A DNA stretch of 23,718 bases, taken from the NCBI GenBank assembly GCA_002402325.1, contig DHFQ01000057.1:1-23718 (forward strand), given 5' to 3'. The stretch is from Candidatus Aminicenantes bacterium UBA4820. GTDB taxonomy: Bacteria > Acidobacteriota > UBA4820. The first letter of the stretch is position 1; each line of letters begins with the position of its first letter. A program made the translations under genes and the position numbers. Below, piece by piece: positions 1 through 7,000 of the stretch. The notes under the pieces were generated by a model that was not told where the DNA came from, searched no databases, and saw only the letters and a program-made list of their open reading frames with translations.

Positions 1-1397
1 ATACTGCTGGAACATCAGGGACATATACGGTTTCCTACAAAAATGGTTCTGGATGTTCAGGAACATCTTCGGGATTTGTGGTAACCATTGTAACCTGTGC
101 ACCCAATATAGTTTATTCAACACACGGAACATTCACTGAAATTACGGGTAACGGCGATGCTTATTACGACAAAGGGGAAAAGTGGTCTATTCAGGTTACC
201 CTTCAGAATACAGGAAACATAAATGCGACGAATGTAACAGCGACGCTTTCTGGAAATGGGATAGAGGTTTGCACACCTAATAAGTCATTTGGCAACATTG
301 CTATTAGCGGAACGGGTAGTGCTACCTTTGAATTTGTGATAAGCACAAGTTTTTCCCCCTGTGGAGGAAGCATAAACTTCAATATTACGAATAAAGCCTG
401 CACTGAACATACACCTGCGGGAGCGGATGAGAGTAATGTATTCACTTTGAATGTTGGTAAGCTGATTACTCCTTCATCAACCGAGGTCGTAATCCAGCCG
501 TCATCAGCGGATAGTTATGTTAATCAGAATTCAGCGGGAACCAATTATGGGAGTGCGACGACGATGCTGACAAATGTCCGCACTAACCGTGAAGAGGATG
601 TTCTTGTTCAATTTGATTTATCGGGGATACCTGCTGGAGCGACTATAAACAGTGCTACGCTTGAACTTTACAACACTGTAGCGCCATCAAGCACCTATGC
701 TGTAGATGTAAATAGGAATACAGCCTCATGGGTAGAGACAACAGTAACATGGAGCAATAAGCCTGCTTATGATTCAACATACATAGCCCAGATAACGCCT
801 ACAGCTACGGTTGGATGGAAGATATGGACAGTAACATCCGCAGTTCAGGGATGGTATAATGGGACATATCCAAACTACGGATTTACGGTTCGTCCTCATG
901 CGACGAGTGGTAACACCAATGTCCTTTACACCTTTGCCACGAAGGAGTATACTGCTAATACTACTTATCGTCCCATTTTAAGAGTGAACTACACTCCTGC
1001 CCCCTATTACGATTGTTCATATACGGGGAGTGGTAGTTGTGGAGGTGGAACTCCGCCACCAGAAATTGCTACTGGAACGAACTATAGCTGGCCTACAGCA
1101 ACTCAGACACAGCAAAGTATGGGATGGAACAGTGAATCGAGCGCGACAGGTTACAGAGTTTATAGAGGAACAAAGGATTACCTTGATGAACTTTGCAATA
1201 CAACAAATGACTTCTGCACGAGATATGATGGGAGTAACACAACACTTGATATAACATCAGATGATCCTGCAGTGATTGATACAACTAACAGGGTTGTCTA
1301 TTACCTGATTGTTGCCTACAATGGAGGAGGAGAAGGACCTTCTGGAACTGCGACATGCGGAGCAAGAGTTATCAACACAACAGGAAATTGTCCGTAA
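1..1397 (+). CDS. Secreted adhesin-like protein with DNRLRE and FN3 domains (5' partial)
   Basis: The reading frame beginning at base 3 is open from the left edge to the TAA at 1395-1397, so this is the C-terminal part of a larger protein and the GTG at 78 is not its start. Three regions are visible. Bases about 100-465 encode a CARDB/DUF11-like beta-sandwich (GDAYYDKGEKW...TLQNTGN). Bases about 475-995 encode a DNRLRE (disaggregatase-related/CBM96-like) domain, seen from the pattern of DSYVNQNSAGTNYGS, LVQFDLSGIPAGATINSATL, ATVTWSNKP-like and YRPILRVNYT segments. Bases about 1070-1397 encode a fibronectin-III-like fold (GYRVYRG, YYLIVAYNGGGEGPSG) ending in CP. Domains of this kind occur in exported surface or polysaccharide-binding proteins; the substrate is unknown. 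G+C is clearly higher than in the neighbours (29 of 60 at 481-540 against 14 of 60 at 5401-5460). It converges on the minus-strand operon. Domain names are certain only at fold level. Confidence 0.85.
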   Translation, partial: TAGTSGTYTVSYKNGSGCSGTSSGFVVTIVTCAPNIVYSTHGTFTEITGNGDAYYDKGEKWSIQVTLQNTGNINATNVTATLSGNGIEVCTPNKSFGNIAISGTGSATFEFVISTSFSPCGGSINFNITNKACTEHTPAGADESNVFTLNVGKLITPSSTEVVIQPSSADSYVNQNSAGTNYGSATTMLTNVRTNREEDVLVQFDLSGIPAGATINSATLELYNTVAPSSTYAVDVNRNTASWVETTVTWSNKPAYDSTYIAQITPTATVGWKIWTVTSAVQGWYNGTYPNYGFTVRPHATSGNTNVLYTFATKEYTANTTYRPILRVNYTPAPYYDCSYTGSGSCGGGTPPPEIATGTNYSWPTATQTQQSMGWNSESSATGYRVYRGTKDYLDELCNTTNDFCTRYDGSNTTLDITSDDPAVIDTTNRVVYYLIVAYNGGGEGPSGTATCGARVINTTGNCP

Positions 1398-1417
1398 AAG
1401 AAATAAAATAATCTTGT

Positions 1418-1447
1418 AAGAAAGGGCTGGCTTGCCAGCCCTTTCTT
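1418..1447. terminator. Bidirectional intrinsic terminator between convergent genes
   Basis: AAGAAAGGGCTGGC (1418-1431) and GCCAGCCCTTTCTT (1434-1447) form a perfect 14-bp inverted repeat with a 2-nt centre. It lies 20 bp after the stop of the + strand gene, and its right arm reaches the stop codon of the minus-strand peptidase gene (TAA at 1447-1449). On the minus strand the hairpin is followed by a T-rich run towards 1400; on the + strand it is followed by CTTTATT. The position and symmetry suit a terminator for both transcripts. This is inferred from sequence only. Confidence 0.85.
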
Positions 1448-2259
1448 TATTGAATGTATGAAGGGGGTTCTTCTTCTTCCCACTTCTTTTTCCATTTTCT
1501 TCTTTCTCTAAACCTTACGATGAAAGCGATAATCAGGATTATCATTGCAAGATAAAAGAGATTGTTTGGGAATGAAACAAAAATGATAAGAGGACTCCAG
1601 AATGGGACTTGCTTTACCCAGTATTTAAAAAAGATATTGGGGTTTGCACCAAATTTTGAAATAAAAACTTTTTCAAATGATTGGGTCTCTTTTATTTCTT
1701 TTATAAATTTCTGTAAATCTTCATTTGTTTTAAAGAGGTCTCTAACAAATGCCCTTGAAATTGCGTAGGACTCTTTACTTTCGCTTTCATAACCTAAAAA
1801 ATTTTTTTCAATTTTATCAATTCCACTATCTGAAAATATGGCGTCAAGAAGGGCGAAGGTTAAATAAATTTCATCTTGATAGCCCCATTCGCCTGAAAGT
1901 CTCATTGCTACTCCTTCATCAAACCATCGTGGAGTTATTATATGTGTGCTTTTAAAAAGATAGATGTGGGATAGTTCGTGGGCATAGACTTGATCAAAAG
2001 TCTGAAATGGATAATACCCGGTTTTGTATTTGAAAATATAAATTCTGTTCATCTGCTGATATGCAATACCAACGACAAAATCAGGAACATTTTTTAATTC
2101 ATGTGGAATCTCTTCGGGTGTTTTAATTACAATTACCTCTGTATTTGGGTCTTCTTTTAGGTCGTAAAATTTTAGAAGTCTCTCTTTTTGTGCATCGAGT
2201 CCAAAAGAGGGAATGGCAATAAAAAGAGAAAAGAAAAAAAGAATATCAAGTTTTCTCAA
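1447..2259 (-). CDS. Membrane-anchored peptidase MA-like zinc metallopeptidase
   Basis: A 270-residue protein starting with a positively charged, hydrophobic signal segment (about 1-20). It has a gluzincin zinc-binding motif HELSH (H94, E95, H98) followed by WFDEGVAM, where E115 is the likely third zinc ligand. This HExxH...WFxEG arrangement is that of the peptidase MA-like families. A hydrophobic segment at about 222-250 and a basic, Glu-rich tail (RFRERRKWKKKWEEEE) place the catalytic domain outside and a short tail in the cytoplasm. The start is TTG at 2257-2259, since the frame is closed by a TAA just upstream and the signal segment begins here. That start lies 1 bp after the stop of the propeller gene, so translation is probably coupled. 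It is the last gene of the ten-gene run. Substrate unknown. Confidence 0.8.
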   Translation of the reverse strand: MRKLDILFFFSLFIAIPSFGLDAQKERLLKFYDLKEDPNTEVIVIKTPEEIPHELKNVPDFVVGIAYQQMNRIYIFKYKTGYYPFQTFDQVYAHELSHIYLFKSTHIITPRWFDEGVAMRLSGEWGYQDEIYLTFALLDAIFSDSGIDKIEKNFLGYESESKESYAISRAFVRDLFKTNEDLQKFIKEIKETQSFEKVFISKFGANPNIFFKYWVKQVPFWSPLIIFVSFPNNLFYLAMIILIIAFIVRFRERRKWKKKWEEEEPPSYIQ

Positions 2260-2260
2260 C

Positions 2261-4204
2261 TCATTTTACCCATGATGTGTTTGACATATTTCCGTAACCA
2301 TCCACAGATTGGAAGACAATCCATTTATCAACTGGTTCAATTTTTACTTTGAATGTCTCTTCTTTTGCTCCAAATTGATCCCCTTCTGGCTCAATTACCT
2401 TCCACATTTCACCATTTTTGCTAACTCTTGAAGAACGAATAGAAGTTCCATCTTTGACTTTAAAAATAAGATAGCCTGAATCATCTGTCATTACAATTTC
2501 AGGAGGGGTGTTGTCAATTTCAAGATAGGGAATTTCATAAAAACCTTCCTTTGCATCCGCTAAAGAATTGCTTTTTATGTCGCTTGCTGTAAGACGAACC
2601 CTATAAACTCCATCAGGCAATGTTCTTGCGTCAAAGACAAAAAAATTCCCATCAACATCGTCTGAAAAAATAAAACCATCTTTTGATTTTTGGGGAAACA
2701 ATTCAATCTTTGTTTTAATCATATCTCCATCGGGGTCTGTAACATTGAAAGAGATCATCCTGAAGCCATAAAGGTAGAATGTTTGATTCCCCGAATCAAA
2801 AGGCCTGGATTGTGCAATCTCTTGAAATGGCCTTTCTTTTGAATGGATATCGGAAACGAGTCTATCCCCAATTTGAGAAATGTTTTTTACATAAATTTCT
2901 CCTGGTGGATGAACTTTAACCTCCTCAAATAGAGGAGGCCTGTTTAGTTGCTTTACGGCGATTGTTATTCCTTTGAAATTGTCAATCTTTTGAGAAAAAT
3001 CGACTTTCCATTCAAAGTATCTAAATGGAGACAAATTTGTAACTTGATCAATAGGAATCCAATCGCTCCATGTTATATCAACCGGGATTTTATTTCCCCC
3101 TCTTAAATAAAGGTTCTGTAAGGGATCGGATTCATATCTTACAGAACCAACTTTTGAAATACCACCTGTATCAATTACAGGCGAAATGTAATATTTCTTT
3201 TCACTTCTTAAAGGAAGAGAGTATGATGGCGGAGAAGAAAATGCAACAAAAAAATCTGATTGCCCTTTTGACAATCTTGAAATTTGTCTATCAAATTTTT
3301 TTGAAAGCCCAACATTTTTTCCGTTGAAAAAAAATAAAAAGCCATCATTTAAAGCAAAGTAAATACCGTTTTGAGATGAGCGTAGGGAAGTGAAAACTCC
3401 CTTCCTTGAAAAGATTTCCCTTATTCCTCCCGATTCAGAGTATTCCATAACTTTGGCTTTTTTGGTTTCATCCTTTTTTGCATTCAGTGCAAAATAAATC
3501 TTGTTGTCATAACTGTCTATATCTGATACTTCCTCATAATCATAAGTTGAAATCAAGGTTAATTTGAGGTTTGAATCCATTTCATACAAAGTGGCGGGAG
3601 ATGAAGTGCCAAGAAAATATTTAGTTCCAATTTTAAAAATTGAGTTTGCAATATTTTCATCAATTTTTATCTCTTTTTTAATTTCACCTTGAGTAGAAAT
3701 TAGAAAGATATTTCCGGGATTTCCCGTTCCAACAAGAAGGTCACCACTTTCAAAAAGTTTTACAAAGGTTATAAGTCCATTTTCAAAAGATTTAAGTAAT
3801 TTCTTTTCCCCTTTGAATGAAACCTCATACAATTTTGATGGCGTTGATGTTCCAACAATAATTTTGTCTTTAACAACTGAAATTGCAGAAACCATCGCCT
3901 CTTCAAAAGATGCTATTTTTTCAACTTTTCCTGCCTCAATTTTAATAAGCGATGATTCTGAAGTTAAACCCAAATAGAAAACAGTGTTTGAAAATTCTAT
4001 AGTTATCGGATTTCCTGAAATTGAAACAGGCTCTCCGAAATCTATATCAGGAACGAATGTCCCATCTTCAAAGACAACGACTCCATTTGGACTTCCATCG
4101 AGGAGATTTTGATTAAGCGAAGAGAAATAATTTGTCTGTGATGAAAAGCAATTTAAAGAAATGAAGAAAAAAATAACGGTAAAAATTGTTTTAATGGTTT
4201 TCAT
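2261..4204 (-). CDS. Exported beta-propeller-like protein, function unknown
   Basis: A 647-residue protein with an N-terminal signal peptide (about 1-22). Residues about 40-330 carry a repeat of about 40 residues: LGLTSESSLIKI (78), VGTSTPSKLYEV (117), VGTGNPGNIFLI (158) and LGTSSPATLYEM (198), which fits blades of a beta-propeller. From about 338 (YYISPVIDTGG...) to about 425 there is a beta-sandwich-like module with ITWSDW and FEWKVDF. The C-terminal third resembles Ig-like/cadherin-like modules (NVTDPDGDMIKTKIE, DNTPPEIVMTDD). No catalytic motif is visible. SLNC near the signal peptide is not a good lipobox, so a soluble exported protein is more likely than a lipoprotein. The ATG overlaps the S55 gene by 14 bp and has GGGAG 4 bp ahead. 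It may act as a binding or scaffold partner of the proteases encoded on either side; that is inference. Confidence 0.75.
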   Translation of the reverse strand: MKTIKTIFTVIFFFISLNCFSSQTNYFSSLNQNLLDGSPNGVVVFEDGTFVPDIDFGEPVSISGNPITIEFSNTVFYLGLTSESSLIKIEAGKVEKIASFEEAMVSAISVVKDKIIVGTSTPSKLYEVSFKGEKKLLKSFENGLITFVKLFESGDLLVGTGNPGNIFLISTQGEIKKEIKIDENIANSIFKIGTKYFLGTSSPATLYEMDSNLKLTLISTYDYEEVSDIDSYDNKIYFALNAKKDETKKAKVMEYSESGGIREIFSRKGVFTSLRSSQNGIYFALNDGFLFFFNGKNVGLSKKFDRQISRLSKGQSDFFVAFSSPPSYSLPLRSEKKYYISPVIDTGGISKVGSVRYESDPLQNLYLRGGNKIPVDITWSDWIPIDQVTNLSPFRYFEWKVDFSQKIDNFKGITIAVKQLNRPPLFEEVKVHPPGEIYVKNISQIGDRLVSDIHSKERPFQEIAQSRPFDSGNQTFYLYGFRMISFNVTDPDGDMIKTKIELFPQKSKDGFIFSDDVDGNFFVFDARTLPDGVYRVRLTASDIKSNSLADAKEGFYEIPYLEIDNTPPEIVMTDDSGYLIFKVKDGTSIRSSRVSKNGEMWKVIEPEGDQFGAKEETFKVKIEPVDKWIVFQSVDGYGNMSNTSWVK

Positions 4205-5882
4205 TTATCTCCCTTTCTTTTATATTCACGGAAATTTCAAGTTCTCCTTCAAAATAGCCACACGCCTTGATTGGTTGAGGAGGTAACAAAACTTTTTCTG
4301 AAGAAGTTACTATTGAAGAGGAAATTTCAGGCATAACCACTTCAATTGAAGGGGGAAGGTCAAAAAGTCTTTGACCAGTAGTCTCAATCTGTCTTGCTTC
4401 ACAATAGACGGTCAAATAAAGATTCCCTCCCTCAGGAATGGATTCAAGGTTTTTCAATAAACCATCAAAATTTATTGGTACTGTTTGAGAGCATTTTGAA
4501 ATTCTTTTAAAGGCTGAGATGTTATCAGAGACAATAACCTTTATTTTTCCTGAAGGTAGATTTTCTGAATCAATCACACTTGTTATTTTTTCAATTCCTT
4601 CACCATATTTTTGAAACAAAATTTCAAGATTTATCACATCGCCCTTTTTGACCTCTTTATTAGATGTTTTCAATTCAAGAACTTCACCTTCATTTCTTTG
4701 CGGGATCAATTTTACTGTCAGCGAAATATTTTGCATCTTTGATTTGTCAAAGGGATTTGATGTTAAAATAGAAAAAATGTCACTCAAAAAATTTATTAGT
4801 TTTAAAGTAGGTTCTTCACCTCCATAGACCTGTTTTTTCAAAGAAAGATTTTTTTTGTTTTGAAATTGAAAATTACACTTTTCAAGAATTAACGAATTGT
4901 TTTCTTTATTTGTTGCAACTTCGTCAAATAAAGATGAGAGAGAAATAATAAGGAGAATCTTTGAAAGAGCACTATGTCTTACAAATTTGACTTTTTTTAT
5001 TTCACTTTGTCCGTCTTCCTTTTCAAATTGGATTTGAAGTTCAATCATATCTGCCCGTTCACCTTTTTTGCAGACAACACCATCATTCGTGTCAAGCGTT
5101 ACCTTTCCAATTTCATTTAAAGAAGAGGACATTTTGTTACTTAGTGCATAACTGGGAACTACGGTAGTTACTTTTGCTTTGAATACAGGGAAATCAACCG
5201 AGCCCAGGCCAAAAAATTGATGACCGAAGGCAACAAACTGATTATTATAAACGGATGAAACCGTTCCAAATGCCGTAAGGTCAAGGTCCCCGCTTATCAA
5301 AGACACACCGATCATATCTCCTGGAGTTATATCTGCGTTTTCTAAAAATGGCAATTCCCTACCTTTTCCAATTTCGAACTCCGCGGACTTTATAGGCTTG
5401 ACAACAGATTCAATATCAATTTTTGACTTTGTAAATGTTCTAATAAAGTCATCATAACTTAGCGCAGAGGAATAACTTTCACCATTACTTTCTGTTTTTC
5501 TAAAGTAAAGTTGATGCATTCTGGAAGCGGGAGTGATTGCACAGATAGGAGCTTTTGAAAATGTAAATGTTGAAGCAACTGCTCCAAGAAATTTACCATC
5601 AATATAAACAGGGCTTCCACTCATTCCTGCGATAACTCCGCTTTCATTGAATTCATCACCACTTACCCTGCATAAAATCATTTCTTTTCCCTCAATTGAC
5701 ATAGATTGAACACCGAGGATTGTAACTTCAAATCTTGTTTTCTCTTCACCTTTCAAAACAGTAAATCCATAACCTTTCATTCCCTCTTTGACATCTGAAA
5801 GAGGAAAAATCTCTTCTCCTTTTGTAAATTGAGAAACAAAAACTATAAATAAGAAAACAATAAAATGTTTTAAAAATTTCAC
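4191..5882 (-). CDS. Exported SpoIVB-type (S55) peptidase domain protein
   Basis: A 563-residue protein with a signal peptide (about 1-22). Residues 24-125 contain VKEGMKGYGFTVLKG and GVIAGMSGSPVYIDGKFLGA; the GMSGSP motif (S88 the probable nucleophile) is that of the SpoIVB peptidase S55 family. Residues about 204-240 contain FGTVSSVYNNQFVAFGHQFFG, in which H221 matches the catalytic His region of SpoIVB. In Bacillus SpoIVB the His segment comes before the Ser segment; here the order is reversed. Residues about 390-563 look like beta-rich accessory domains. No PDZ domain is evident. The start is GTG at 5880-5882, with an AAGGTGA ribosome binding site about 5 bp ahead; it follows mraY by 10 bp and its end overlaps the propeller gene by 14 bp. 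It may be a protease or a catalytically inert relative. It is probably periplasmic. Confidence 0.78.
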   Translation of the reverse strand: MKFLKHFIVFLFIVFVSQFTKGEEIFPLSDVKEGMKGYGFTVLKGEEKTRFEVTILGVQSMSIEGKEMILCRVSGDEFNESGVIAGMSGSPVYIDGKFLGAVASTFTFSKAPICAITPASRMHQLYFRKTESNGESYSSALSYDDFIRTFTKSKIDIESVVKPIKSAEFEIGKGRELPFLENADITPGDMIGVSLISGDLDLTAFGTVSSVYNNQFVAFGHQFFGLGSVDFPVFKAKVTTVVPSYALSNKMSSSLNEIGKVTLDTNDGVVCKKGERADMIELQIQFEKEDGQSEIKKVKFVRHSALSKILLIISLSSLFDEVATNKENNSLILEKCNFQFQNKKNLSLKKQVYGGEEPTLKLINFLSDIFSILTSNPFDKSKMQNISLTVKLIPQRNEGEVLELKTSNKEVKKGDVINLEILFQKYGEGIEKITSVIDSENLPSGKIKVIVSDNISAFKRISKCSQTVPINFDGLLKNLESIPEGGNLYLTVYCEARQIETTGQRLFDLPPSIEVVMPEISSSIVTSSEKVLLPPQPIKACGYFEGELEISVNIKEREINENH

Positions 5883-5892
5883 TTTTTCACCT

Positions 5893-6999
5893 TTACCTTA
5901 TCTTGATTGTTGCGATTGCAAGAAGCGCTAAAATCCCCGATATTATCCAGAGTCTTACAACAACCTTGTTTTCTGCAATTCCTTTGTATTGTAACTCATG
6001 GTGAATCGGGGCACGATGAAAGATCCTTCTTCCAATAAAATTAACTCCAATTTTATCCTGAATCTGGGAGGTCAAAGCCTCAACAACAAAAAAGCCCCCA
6101 AGGATGAGAAATAAAAATTCCTGCTTTAAAAGAATTGTCATTGAAGCAATCAATCCCCCAATTGCAAGAGAGCCTGTGTCTCCCATAAAAATTTGGGCAG
6201 GGTAAGCGTTATACCACAAAAATCCAATAGCAGAACCAGCAAAAATTGAGGCAAGCACTGTAAGTTCACCAGCGCCGGAAAAAAATGGAAAGTTCAAATA
6301 CTTTGATTGAAGAGCGTTTCCCATAATGTAGGCAAAAACACCAAGGACAGAAATTACGAAAGTGGATGGAACAATGGCGAGTCCGTCAAGTCCATCTGAG
6401 AGATTTACAGAGTTACATACACCAATGATGTAGAAAAAGAGGAATACACCATAAATTAAATAGGAATTTAAAATTGGGTTTTTCAAAATGGGAATATACA
6501 AACTGGAAATCTCCTTTTCTGGAAATGGTGTAAAATCATTAAAAATAAGTAAAATGAAAATGAGTGCAAACAATCCTTGAAGAACAAGTTTTAACTTTTC
6601 AGAATGGCCACCTTCCCCCGATTTCTTTTTGAGTTTGCTGATGTCATCAAAAAAGCCAAGAAATGCAAAGTAGGTAAAAGAGAGCAAAGTCAAAGAAACA
6701 AAATGGTTCCCAAAAGGGATCCACAAAATTGACGAAAAAAGAAATGAAATAGCAATCAAAACTCCACCCATTGTGGGAGTTCCACTTTTATCGGATGATG
6801 AGGGAATGCCGGTATCTCTTGCGTAGTCAAGAACTTTTCTTTTATGGAAATAATGAATGAATGGTTTTGTCAATAAAAACATAATCAAAATTGAAGTTAA
6901 TGCTCCACCTATTGCCCTGAAAGATATGTAACTAAAGAGTCTCAAAAAACCAAGTTGTTGGTTTGAATCCATCAAATATTTCGCCAGGTAGTAAAGCAT
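5893..6999 (-). CDS. mraY: Phospho-N-acetylmuramoyl-pentapeptide-transferase MraY
   Basis: MraY transfers phospho-MurNAc-pentapeptide from UDP to undecaprenyl phosphate, making lipid I at the inner membrane. The 368-residue length and about ten hydrophobic segments are normal. Family motifs are present in order: SGTPTMGG (72-79), GFFDDISK with the DD pair (118-119), NSVNLSDGLDGLA (196-208), NAYPAQIFMGDTGSLAIGG (264-282) and RRIFHRAPIHHELQYKG (324-340). The usual HHH of the last motif reads HHE (333-335), a variation that may be tolerated in some lineages. The ATG lies 1 bp after the murG stop, the reverse of the usual dcw order in which mraY comes first. FtsW and murD are not between them. 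Confidence 0.97.
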   Translation of the reverse strand: MLYYLAKYLMDSNQQLGFLRLFSYISFRAIGGALTSILIMFLLTKPFIHYFHKRKVLDYARDTGIPSSSDKSGTPTMGGVLIAISFLFSSILWIPFGNHFVSLTLLSFTYFAFLGFFDDISKLKKKSGEGGHSEKLKLVLQGLFALIFILLIFNDFTPFPEKEISSLYIPILKNPILNSYLIYGVFLFFYIIGVCNSVNLSDGLDGLAIVPSTFVISVLGVFAYIMGNALQSKYLNFPFFSGAGELTVLASIFAGSAIGFLWYNAYPAQIFMGDTGSLAIGGLIASMTILLKQEFLFLILGGFFVVEALTSQIQDKIGVNFIGRRIFHRAPIHHELQYKGIAENKVVVRLWIISGILALLAIATIKIR

Positions 7000-7000
7000 T

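Noticed and set aside
78..1397. GTG at 78 as the start of the first gene
   Set aside because: The same frame is open to the left window edge with matching composition (TAGTSGTYTVSYKNGSG...), so the gene is partial.
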